Shown piece by piece: positions 7,658 through 15,197 of a stretch of 57,588 nt of DNA. The translations under genes and the position numbers were made by a program. The notes under the pieces were generated by a model. The model ran no database searches. It was given only the letters and a program-made list of their open reading frames with translations, and was not told where the DNA came from. The stretch covers positions 839,102 through 896,689 of the forward strand of contig NZ_JANYMP010000001.1 in NCBI RefSeq assembly GCF_025061645.1. The letters are read 5' to 3'. How positions within the stretch are numbered: position 1 is the first letter of the stretch; each line of letters starts with the position of its first letter. Source of the stretch: Umezawaea endophytica (GTDB lineage Bacteria > Actinomycetota > Actinomycetes > Mycobacteriales > Pseudonocardiaceae).

Positions 7658-9846
7658 CCACCTCCCCCATCGGACGCATCGGACGCGAGACCGATCGCGT
7701 CGACGGCCCGCTGAAGGCCGCGGGCGGGGCGCGGTACGCCGCCGACCACCAGCCGGAAGGCCTCCTGCACGCCCACCTCGTCCAGGCCACCGTCGGCCGG
7801 GGCTCGGTCCGCCGCGTGGACGTGTCCCGCGCCGAGGCCGCACCGGGCGTCGTGGCCGTCTTCACGCCGTTCCGCCCACTCCCGTTGAACCCGCCGAGCC
7901 CCCAGCAGAGCGGGGAGAACTACAGCGCGTTGCAGGACACGGCGGTCCGGTTCCGCGGCCAGGTCATCGGCCTGGTCGTGGCCGACACCCCCGAACGCGC
8001 CAGGGACGCGGCCGCGCTGGTCTCCGCCGACTACGCGGTCACGCCGTCGCGGACCTCGCTGGCCGACGGGAGCCCCGGCGTCGCGCAGGGCGTCGTGCAG
8101 AAGCTGGCCGACGGCGTGCCGTCCATCGACGCCGCGCTGGCGGCGAGCCCGGTCACCGTCACCACCTCGGTCTCCCAGCACGCCCAGCACCACATCGCGA
8201 TGGAACCCCACGCCACGACCGCGGTCTGGGTGGACGACCACCTCACCGTCTACACCGGGGCGCAGGCGCCGCAGCGGGCCGCCGCCACGATCGCCGCCCG
8301 CCTCGGCGTCGACCCCGCCAAGGTCCGGGTGCTCTGCCGCTACACCGGCGGCGGTTTCGGCCAGCGCTCCCCGGTGTGGAACGAGGCCCTGCTCTGCGCC
8401 GCGGCGGCCCGCGCGCTCGGACGTCCGGTGAAGGTGGTGCTGAGCCGCGAACAGGTGTTCACCGCCATCGGCCACCGGGGAGCCGTCCGGCAGACGATCC
8501 GGCTCGGCGCCGACACCGACGGCAGGCTCCTCGCGCTCAGCCACGAGAGCGACGGGGAGCTGCCCGCGGCGGGCGGCTGGCAGATGATGCCCGGCCGCGA
8601 CACGTCGGCCGTCATGTACCGCACGCCGAACATCCGGATCGACCAGCGCCTGGTCACGTTGGACACCCCGCCGACCTGGTCGATGCGGGCACCGGCCGAG
8701 GCGCCCGGCATGTTCGCGCTGGAGACCGCGATGGACGAGCTGTCCGTGCGCACCGGGGTCGACCCGGTGGAGCTGCGGCTGCGCAACCACGCGACGGAGG
8801 ACCCGGTGGAGGGCCGTCCCTTCTCCAGCAAGCACCTGGAGGAGTGCTACCGGGTCGGGGCCGAGCGGTTCGGCTGGAGCGGGCGCCGCGCGCGTCCCCG
8901 GTCCCGGACCGACGGCGACTGGCTGGTCGGCACGGGCATGGCGAGCGCCATCTACCCGGCGTGGCGCCAGTCCGCCACGGCGCGGGTGCGGTTCGGCGAC
9001 GACGGCCGGGTCACCGTGTCGTCGGCCACCTCCGACCTCGGCACCGGCTCCTTCACCGTGCTGGCGGTGGTCGGGGCGGACGAGCTGGGTGTGCCGGTCG
9101 GCTCCGTGGACGCGGAGGTCGGCGACTCCGCCCTCCCGCCCGGCGGTGTCGGGGCGTACGGGTCGAGCGTCACCACCAGCACGGTGCCCGCGGTGCAGGC
9201 CGCGTGCCGGGCGGCCGTCGAAGCGCTCGTCCGGGCGGCCGTGGAGAACCCGCGCTCCCCGTTCGCCGGTCTCGACCCCGCGGCCGTGCGCTACCGGCGC
9301 GGCCGGGTCGAGGCGCGCGGCAGGTCGGTCGACTTCCGCACCCTGCTCCACGCCATGGGCGTGCCGCTCGTCGAGGCGGTCGGGGCCACGGACCCGAACA
9401 CCACGTCCCCGTACCGGTTCCACTGCTTCGGCGCCCACTTCTGCGAGGTGCGGGTGCACCGGCTGACCGGTGAGCCGCGGGTCGCCCGCTTCACGTCGGT
9501 GTTCGACGTCGGCCGCGTCGTCAACGCGAAGGCGGCCCGCAGCCAGCTCAGGGGCTCGATCATCTGGGGCGTCGGGCACGCGCTGCTGGAGGCGGACCCG
9601 ATCGAGCCGGACGGGAGGTTCGCGGCGGCGACCATGGCGGACTACCTCGTCCCGGTCCACGCCGACACCCCGGAGATCGACGTGCACTGGCTCGACCACC
9701 CGGACCCGCACATCAGCGAGTTCGGCGCGCGCGGGTTGGGCGAGATCGGCCTGGTCTCGGTCGCCGCGGCGATCGGCAACGCCGTGTTCGACGCGACCGG
9801 GACCCGCGTCCACGACCTGCCGATCACGCTCGACAAGCTGCTCTGA
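7654..9846 (+). CDS. Molybdopterin-binding large subunit of xanthine/aldehyde oxidoreductase
   Basis: Catalytic subunit, 730 aa, holding molybdopterin cytosine or guanine dinucleotide. Visible features are the ald_xan_dh_C N-terminal domain (DGPLKAAGGARYAADH), the cofactor loops (GGGFGQRSPVW; RAPAEAPGMFALE; GAYGSSVTTST) and the catalytic Glu in the C-terminal ARGLGEIGL. The order 2Fe-2S, FAD, Mo and the Tat signal on the small subunit match PaoABC, which oxidises aromatic aldehydes in the periplasm. The true substrate here is unknown. The gene ends 9 bases from the convergent LysR gene. Confidence 0.93.
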   Translation: MTTSPIGRIGRETDRVDGPLKAAGGARYAADHQPEGLLHAHLVQATVGRGSVRRVDVSRAEAAPGVVAVFTPFRPLPLNPPSPQQSGENYSALQDTAVRFRGQVIGLVVADTPERARDAAALVSADYAVTPSRTSLADGSPGVAQGVVQKLADGVPSIDAALAASPVTVTTSVSQHAQHHIAMEPHATTAVWVDDHLTVYTGAQAPQRAAATIAARLGVDPAKVRVLCRYTGGGFGQRSPVWNEALLCAAAARALGRPVKVVLSREQVFTAIGHRGAVRQTIRLGADTDGRLLALSHESDGELPAAGGWQMMPGRDTSAVMYRTPNIRIDQRLVTLDTPPTWSMRAPAEAPGMFALETAMDELSVRTGVDPVELRLRNHATEDPVEGRPFSSKHLEECYRVGAERFGWSGRRARPRSRTDGDWLVGTGMASAIYPAWRQSATARVRFGDDGRVTVSSATSDLGTGSFTVLAVVGADELGVPVGSVDAEVGDSALPPGGVGAYGSSVTTSTVPAVQAACRAAVEALVRAAVENPRSPFAGLDPAAVRYRRGRVEARGRSVDFRTLLHAMGVPLVEAVGATDPNTTSPYRFHCFGAHFCEVRVHRLTGEPRVARFTSVFDVGRVVNAKAARSQLRGSIIWGVGHALLEADPIEPDGRFAAATMADYLVPVHADTPEIDVHWLDHPDPHISEFGARGLGEIGLVSVAAAIGNAVFDATGTRVHDLPITLDKLL

Positions 9847-9855
9847 GGAAGGCCG

Positions 9856-10767
9856 TCACCCGACCGAGGTCATCTCGACCGCCGCGGCGCGGACCACACC
9901 GCGCAGCCAGGAGTTCATCGGGTCGGACTCCAGCCGCGCGTGCCACACCATCCCGTAGGGGAAGGCGTCGAACTCCTCCGGGGCCTCGACCAGCCGCAGC
10001 CGCGGGTCGACCTCCGCGCGCTGTTCGGCCAGCCTGCGCGGGATCGTCGCCACGAGGGGCGTGCCGGGCAGCGCGGGGAAGGCCGACCCGAAGTCCGCGA
10101 CCCGCACGGCGGCCCGGCGGCTGCGGCCGAGTTCCTGCAACCGGCGCTCGATCATCGGCTGCTCCCGCTGGATCAGCGTGACGACCACGTGGCGGGCACC
10201 GGTGTAGTCGGCCAGGGAGAAGCGGTCCCGCACGGGGTGGTCGCGGTCCACCACGCAGACCACGTCGTCGGTGAACAGCCGCTCCCACCGCAGCGGGTCG
10301 GCCGGGCGGAGCACGGACAGCGCGAGGTCGGCCCGGCCCCGTTCCAGGTCCGCGAACGTGTCGTCGTCCCTCGGCAGGACGCACACCTCCAGCTCGGGCG
10401 CGGCCAGGAACAGCCGGGGCAGCAGGTGCGGTCCCAGCGTCGCGGTGGTGTAGTCGGTGCCGATGATCCGCACGGTCCCGGTCGCCGTGGAGGGGTCGAA
10501 GCCCTCGCCCGCCAGGAGGCCCTCCAGGCGAGGCAGGAGGAGGGCCAGCTCGTGCTGCACCTCCCGCGCGCGGGGCGTCAGCTCGTAGTCGCCGCCGGAC
10601 CGGACCAGCAGCTCGTCACCGAACAGCGCGCGCAGCCGCTGCAACGTCCGGCTCATCGACGACTGGCTCAGGTGGAACCGGGAGGCGGCCCGCGTCACGT
10701 TCCGCTCCTCGAGCATGAGGGACAGGGCGCGCAGTTCGTGCAACAGCCCGAGATCACTGTGCGACAT
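9856..10767 (-). CDS. LysR-family transcriptional regulator
   Basis: About 303 aa. The N-terminal winged helix-turn-helix is clear (LRALSLMLEERNVTRAASRF; LSQSSMSRTLQRLR), followed by a periplasmic-binding-like effector domain (TGTVRIIGTDYTTATLGPHL). The ATG at 10767 gives MSHSDLG; an ATG 6 bases upstream is equally possible. It converges on the oxidoreductase operon and is not divergent from it, so it may not be that operon's regulator. The motif pattern resembles the NodD/LinR-like branch that reads aromatic compounds, but the effector is unknown. Confidence 0.92.
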   Translation of the reverse strand: MSHSDLGLLHELRALSLMLEERNVTRAASRFHLSQSSMSRTLQRLRALFGDELLVRSGGDYELTPRAREVQHELALLLPRLEGLLAGEGFDPSTATGTVRIIGTDYTTATLGPHLLPRLFLAAPELEVCVLPRDDDTFADLERGRADLALSVLRPADPLRWERLFTDDVVCVVDRDHPVRDRFSLADYTGARHVVVTLIQREQPMIERRLQELGRSRRAAVRVADFGSAFPALPGTPLVATIPRRLAEQRAEVDPRLRLVEAPEEFDAFPYGMVWHARLESDPMNSWLRGVVRAAAVEMTSVG

Positions 10768-10828
10768 GCGCACAGTATGCCTTCGTGATCACCGGGGTCC
10801 CGGCGGCGGGCGCCCGTCCACGGCTCAC

Positions 10829-10843
10829 CGGGGACGTCCCCCG
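10829..10843. terminator. Short GC palindrome after the nitroreductase-like gene
   Basis: CGGGGACGTCCCCCG lies just past the stop at 10854 (minus strand). The stem is short with almost no loop, so a terminator role is only likely. Confidence 0.35.
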
Positions 10844-10853
10844 AGGACGACCG

Positions 10854-11294
10854 TCACGCGTTGTCCTGGGGCTCCAGCACGAACACCGGGATCTGGCGTT
10901 CGGTCTTCGTCTGGTAGCCGGCGTAGGACGGGAACGCCGCCACGGCGCGTTCCCACCACTCGGCCCGCTCCTCCCCCTCGACCTCGCGCGCGGCGTAGGT
11001 CTTCTTCACGGTCTTGTCCTGCAACGCGAACTCGGGGTGCGCCTTGATGTTGTGGTACCACGTCGGGTGCTCGGCGGCACCGCCCTTGGACGCCACGACC
11101 GCGTACCGGCCCTCGTGCTCCACGCGCATCACCGGGGTGTAGCGCAGCGCGCCGGTCTTCGCCCCGCGCAACGTCAACAGCACGATCGGCGCCCCGAGGA
11201 CCTTGATCCCCTCGGTGGTCCCCGTCTCCAGGATCTTCTTCGTCTGGTCCTGCACCCACGAGGTGGGGCTGAGTGCCACGGTTTCGTCCGACAT
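10854..11294 (-). CDS. F420-dependent nitroreductase-like (Ddn family) protein
   Basis: About 146 aa, matching the short split-barrel Ddn/nitroreductase family that uses the deazaflavin F420H2. Family features include [19 protein letters not shown], the basic phosphate-binding patch, and [14 protein letters not shown] followed by [28 protein letters not shown] at the C-terminus. The preferred start is the ATG at 11294 (MSDETVAL); one 12 bases upstream is possible. Members reduce quinones or nitro compounds; the substrate here is unknown. Confidence 0.9.
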   Translation of the reverse strand: MSDETVALSPTSWVQDQTKKILETGTTEGIKVLGAPIVLLTLRGAKTGALRYTPVMRVEHEGRYAVVASKGGAAEHPTWYHNIKAHPEFALQDKTVKKTYAAREVEGEERAEWWERAVAAFPSYAGYQTKTERQIPVFVLEPQDNA

Positions 11295-11346
11295 GCCATG
11301 ATCCAACGGCCGCCGCGCCGCGTCTATTCCCCCGCCCCGGTCGGCC

Positions 11347-12345
11347 TCACGAGCAGCGGTAGTGCGCCGGGCGCTTCGCCTCGGCCCCGACGATCGTGCG
11401 CTCGTCGTCGCTGAGCCCGGTCAGGGCGAAGGCCGCCGGGATGGGCTGGGCCACGACCACGCCGCCGCGCCAGAGCACCACGCGCTGCACCGAGCCCACG
11501 AAGGCGTAGCCCGCGAGCGTTCCGGCACCGCCGACGGAGCGCACCAGGACGGCGCCGTCGTGGATGGTGCGGACCAGCGAGCCCTGCGCGTCCCACTCGG
11601 CCGCGGCGTAGCTCGCGTCGTTGACGCCACCGACGACCCGACCGTCCCGGATGGCGTACGGCGTGCCGGAGCCGTCCGGGCTCCCGGCCGCGAGCTGGTG
11701 CCACTGACCGGCGGTCACCACGTAGCCGCCGCCGGGGCCGGTCTGGACGACGACCCGGCCCTGCTCGTCGAGGTCGACGATCGTGTTGGCGTAGAACGTC
11801 GGCGTGGGCACCTCGCGGTACGTGCCGGGCGCGTTCGCCGGCCACACGACCAGGATGGTCTTCGAGTCCTTCGTGGCCCACCCGACGACGTCACCGGCGT
11901 TGTTGACCTCCCAGGCCGAGTACCCGGTCCACGCGGGGTTGGCGGGCAGCGCGGTGGTCCGGCCGTCGTGCCCGATCGTGACGGCCACGAACCGGTCGTT
12001 GACGACGGTGTCGCCGACCACGAGCCCGGCGGCGTTCACGTCGCGGAGGTGCGGGATCTCACCCTCGACCCGCAGCACGACCTTCCCGTCGTCCCACAGC
12101 GTCCCCCTGCGGTTGTACAGCGTGCCCAAGACCGACTTCGGCCCGGTGACGCCCACCGCGTACCGACTCCCGTCGTAGCCCACGACCTCGCCGAGCGCGG
12201 CGCCGGCAGGCAGGTCCCACAGGGTCTTCTGCCACGTGCAGGCCGCGGCACCGGCCTGGCCCGTCGGGACCGACACCAACGCGGTCCCGAGCGCGACCGC
12301 GGCGACCAGACGTCTCAGGTGTTGCTGTAACACAGGAATCCCCAT
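11347..12345 (-). CDS. Secreted HAF/propeller-like repeat protein, function unknown
   Basis: About 332 aa. The ATG at 12345 starts a Sec signal ([22 protein letters not shown], cleavage near Ala-Cys). The mature part has short repeats of the type [29 protein letters not shown] and [10 protein letters not shown], resembling the HAF repeat (vNd.G.vvG), each unit about 45 aa, probably folding as a small beta-propeller. Cysteines sit near both ends (AAACTWQK and HYRCS), suggesting a closing disulfide. The upstream frame to 12468 lacks signal-like sequence and was not used. No known enzyme motif. Confidence 0.8.
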   Translation of the reverse strand: MGIPVLQQHLRRLVAAVALGTALVSVPTGQAGAAACTWQKTLWDLPAGAALGEVVGYDGSRYAVGVTGPKSVLGTLYNRRGTLWDDGKVVLRVEGEIPHLRDVNAAGLVVGDTVVNDRFVAVTIGHDGRTTALPANPAWTGYSAWEVNNAGDVVGWATKDSKTILVVWPANAPGTYREVPTPTFYANTIVDLDEQGRVVVQTGPGGGYVVTAGQWHQLAAGSPDGSGTPYAIRDGRVVGGVNDASYAAAEWDAQGSLVRTIHDGAVLVRSVGGAGTLAGYAFVGSVQRVVLWRGGVVVAQPIPAAFALTGLSDDERTIVGAEAKRPAHYRCS

Positions 12346-12504
12346 TTCTGCCGAAGATCGTTGACGGCGCCCGAGTCTGGCAGCGATCAAGCGGAGAACC
12401 GACCGAACCGCGGCAGAACACTTCGGTCCCGCACCCGGCCGGACGGGTGGTGACCCGCCTGGCACCACGCCGAGAACCGCGACGCCGGGCCCTCGTCGCG
12501 GCGG

Positions 12505-13482
12505 TCAGCCCGCCAGGGCCCGCATCGCGCGGCGTTCCCGGTCGGCGAGGTCGGTGAGGATCGCCGAGGCCTGGTCCAGGTGGTCCTGGTCGCCGGTCTC
12601 CCCGGCGGTCGTGATGTGCCGGGCGACCTCGGTCCAGAGCGGGGCGATCTCGGCGTACCGCTGGTGGGCGACGTGGATGGCGTCGTCGTCGACGATCGTC
12701 GCGCACTCGGCGAGGAAGTCGCGGTAGAGGGCGCGGAAGAGGCTTCCGCCGGTACCGCCGCGTTCCATCAGCGTCGCGGCCAGCGGCAGGTCGTGGGCGG
12801 GGTCGTCCGAGCGGTCGAGCCACCGCGTGACCTGCCGGGCCGCCTTGTCGACGCCGCGGTGGCCGAGGTTGGCGATGGGCGGGTCGAGGAAGGCGCGCGC
12901 GTTGTTCCGGACGGCCGTGCGGACGGCGGCGGCGAGGTCGGGCTCACCGGGGAGGCGGGCGACGGTGTAGGAGAGGTTGCGGGCGGTCATCGGTCCGCGT
13001 TCGCTCCGGGCGCGTTCCAGGCTCGCCAGCGTGGTGGTCACCTGGCCGCCCTGCTGGGCGGTGTCGATCAGGTGGGCGTGGGTGTCGTCGTAGCCGCGGA
13101 TCGCGACGAAGTGGCCGCCGAAGTGGACCTTCGTGGTGAAGTGGTCGAGGTGGTACGAGTCCAGTTGCAGGCCGACCGGACGGCCCGCGTCGAGGGCGGA
13201 GACGACGTTCTGCCACGCCCTGCGGGGCGACGAGGTCTCCTGGACGCGCAGCGCCAGTCCCAGCCGGCTGGCGGCGGTCCGGGTGATCGTGGTCGGTTTG
13301 GTGCGACCGCCGAGGAACGGGAAGTCCAGGTTCTTGGCGTCCCAGTAGACGAATCCCAGGCCTTCGCCGAGACCGAACAGCATGGGCTCGGACAGCGTGA
13401 GGCCCTCGTGGCGCAGCAGCGCGCCGAGCGTGGTGGTCTCGCAGTGCCGCCCGGCGGGGAACGACACGTCCTCGATGATCAT
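12505..13482 (-). CDS. BtrH-like N-terminal / DUF4872 protein, acyltransferase-like
   Basis: 325 aa. The N-terminal half resembles BtrH, the cysteine-protease-fold acyltransferase of butirosin synthesis: CETTTLGALLRHEGLTLSEP (conserved Cys), LFGLGEGLGFVY and the His region HFGGHFVAIRGYDDTHAHLID. The C-terminal half (residues ~180-325) is helical and fits the DUF4872 partner domain. BtrH moves an acyl side chain from a carrier protein to an aminoglycoside, but no carrier protein or sugar genes are here, so the role is open. It is co-directional with and 30 bases downstream of the TetR gene, probably one transcript. Confidence 0.85.
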   Translation of the reverse strand: MIIEDVSFPAGRHCETTTLGALLRHEGLTLSEPMLFGLGEGLGFVYWDAKNLDFPFLGGRTKPTTITRTAASRLGLALRVQETSSPRRAWQNVVSALDAGRPVGLQLDSYHLDHFTTKVHFGGHFVAIRGYDDTHAHLIDTAQQGGQVTTTLASLERARSERGPMTARNLSYTVARLPGEPDLAAAVRTAVRNNARAFLDPPIANLGHRGVDKAARQVTRWLDRSDDPAHDLPLAATLMERGGTGGSLFRALYRDFLAECATIVDDDAIHVAHQRYAEIAPLWTEVARHITTAGETGDQDHLDQASAILTDLADRERRAMRALAG

Positions 13483-13512
13483 CCGTTGTCCCGATCCTGG
13501 TGTCCGGTGTGG

Positions 13513-14085
13513 TCAGCCCAGTGACGCGCTCGCCACCCGCAGCTCGTCGAGTGCCGCCAGCGCGTACCGGGCCAGGTCGTCCTCCGCGTCGCCCTCGGAC
13601 CACTCGGCGTACCCGCGCTTGAACGCGAGGACCCCCATCTCGCTCGCGAGGGCCGCGGTCGGGTCGGGCACGCCGCGGGCGACCAGCGCGGCGGTCATGG
13701 CCGCCGCGAGGCTCACGCTCTTGAGGGCGTCGCGCTCCTGGAGTTCGGCGCTGGCGGCGACGGCCGCCTTCAGTCGGGGGGCGAGTTCGCGGCTCAGGGG
13801 ACCCATCGCGGTCGAGGCGCGTTCGAGGCCCGCCCCCACCGCCGCCAGCGGACCGGCGTCGTCCGGCGCTTCGGCGATCCCCTCGGTCAGGAGCAGGCAC
13901 AGCGCCTCCTGCCCGGCCACCAGCAGTTCGCGCTTGTCCGGGAAGTGCCGGAAGAACGTGCTCTTGGTGACGCCCGCGCGCTCGGCGATCTGCGCGACCG
14001 TCGTGGCGTCGTACCCCTGTTCGGTGAACAGGTCGACGGCCGCCACGACCAGGCGTTCGCGCGCTCCCGGTTCCCATCGACCCAT
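13513..14085 (-). CDS. TetR-family repressor
   Basis: 190 aa. The N-terminal helix-turn-helix is typical (RERLVVAAVDLFTEQGYDATTVAQIAERAGVTKSTFFRHFPDKREL). The C-terminal ligand domain is all-helical with no recognised ligand. The start codon lies within a perfect palindrome GACCCATGGGTC (14079-14090). Just upstream are two operator-like inverted repeats shared with the divergent epimerase gene, so it probably represses itself, the BtrH-like gene and the epimerase. Confidence 0.93.
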   Translation of the reverse strand: MGRWEPGARERLVVAAVDLFTEQGYDATTVAQIAERAGVTKSTFFRHFPDKRELLVAGQEALCLLLTEGIAEAPDDAGPLAAVGAGLERASTAMGPLSRELAPRLKAAVAASAELQERDALKSVSLAAAMTAALVARGVPDPTAALASEMGVLAFKRGYAEWSEGDAEDDLARYALAALDELRVASASLG

Positions 14086-14100
14086 GGGTCCATCATAGGC

Positions 14101-14155
14101 GACGGGACCTTTGTCCCATCACACTGCTACAGTGACGGGACAAGAGTCCCATCAC
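14101..14155. promoter_or_regulatory. Pair of 22-bp operator-like inverted repeats for the TetR protein
   Basis: GACGGGACctttGTCCCATCAC (14101-14122) and GACGGGACaagaGTCCCATCAC (14134-14155) are identical outside the 4-base centre; the core GGGAC-N4-GTCCC is a perfect inverted repeat. They are 33 bp apart (three helical turns) between the divergent starts at 14085 and 14171, as expected of a TetR operator pair. Confidence 0.75.
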
Positions 14156-14170
14156 TTGCGGGAGAGTTCC

Positions 14171-15052
14171 ATGCGCGTTTTCGTCACCGGTGCCACCGGC
14201 CTGATCGGGTCCACCGTCGTCGCCGAACTGCTCGACCACGGCCACACCGTCCTCGCACTCACCCGCTCCGACGCGTCCGCGCTGGCCGCCGAGGCGTCGG
14301 GCGCCGAGCCGCTCCGGGGCGCCCTCGCCGACCTGGACGTCGTCCGCGCGGGCGCCGCGCAGGCCGACGGGGTGGTCCACCTGGCGTTCGCCAACGACTT
14401 CAGCAGCCCCGAAGCCCTGGCGAAGGCCATCGCCGAGGAGAGCGCCGCCCTCGCGGCGCTGGGCGAGGAACTCCTGGGCAGCGACCGCCCGCTCGTCACC
14501 GTCTCCGGCACGCCCCTGGTGCCGGGCCGCGCCTCCACCGAGGCCGACCCGGTGTCGACCGACGGACCGGTCGGCGGTCGCGGTCGCGCGGTCGCGGCCG
14601 TGCTGGACCTCGCCTCGCGCGGCGTCCGGAGCACCGCCGTGCGCCTGCCCCGCACGGTCCACAACCAGGGCGCGGGCGGGTTCGCCGGCCTGCTGACCGG
14701 CATCGCCCGCCGCACGGGCGTGTCCGGCTACCCCGGCGACGGCGCGCAGCGCTGGCCCGCCGTGCACGCCCTCGACGCGGCCGTCCTCTTCCGGCTGGCG
14801 CTGGAGCACGCGGCCCCCGGCACCTCGTGGCACGCCGTGGCCGACGAGGGGGACGAGGTGCGCGCCATCGCGACGGTCATCGGCCGACGCCTGGGCCTGC
14901 CGGTCGAGTCGGTGCCCGCCGACAGCTTCGGCCCGCTGGGCCCGATCTTCGCCGCCGACCAGCCCTCGTCCAGCACCCGAACCCGGCAGGAACTCGCCTG
15001 GACCCCGAAACACCCCGGCCTCCTGGAGGACCTGGAGAACGTCCAGCCCTGA
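14171..15052 (+). CDS. NAD(P)-dependent epimerase / extended SDR
   Basis: 293 aa. Starts at the ATG at 14171 with the nucleotide-binding motif VTGATGLIGSTVVAELLDHGH; the ribosome site is GGGAGAG (14160-14166). An upstream ATG at 14111 lies within the operator region and was rejected. Conserved later segments are LADLDVVRAGAAQADGVVHLA and WPAVHALDAAVLFRLALE. The usual YxxxK is not evident: the segment after SVSG-like TVSGTPL lacks a clear Tyr-Lys pair, so catalysis is uncertain. Divergent from the TetR gene and probably its main target. Confidence 0.88.
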   Translation: MRVFVTGATGLIGSTVVAELLDHGHTVLALTRSDASALAAEASGAEPLRGALADLDVVRAGAAQADGVVHLAFANDFSSPEALAKAIAEESAALAALGEELLGSDRPLVTVSGTPLVPGRASTEADPVSTDGPVGGRGRAVAAVLDLASRGVRSTAVRLPRTVHNQGAGGFAGLLTGIARRTGVSGYPGDGAQRWPAVHALDAAVLFRLALEHAAPGTSWHAVADEGDEVRAIATVIGRRLGLPVESVPADSFGPLGPIFAADQPSSSTRTRQELAWTPKHPGLLEDLENVQP

Positions 15053-15197
15053 CGACGAACCCGGCACCTCCGGCGGTGCGGACCGGGTGGGTCCGAAGGT
15101 GTGTGCGGAAAAGGTGTCGTCGCGACGGGATTCGGCTCCTACCATTCCTGGCTCGGCGGACGAGCGAGCACGCGCGACGACCATCTGGGGGTCCGGC

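Noticed and set aside
9856-10767. LysR as the sure regulator of the molybdenum oxidoreductase
   Set aside because: The genes converge rather than diverge, so adjacency alone does not support it.
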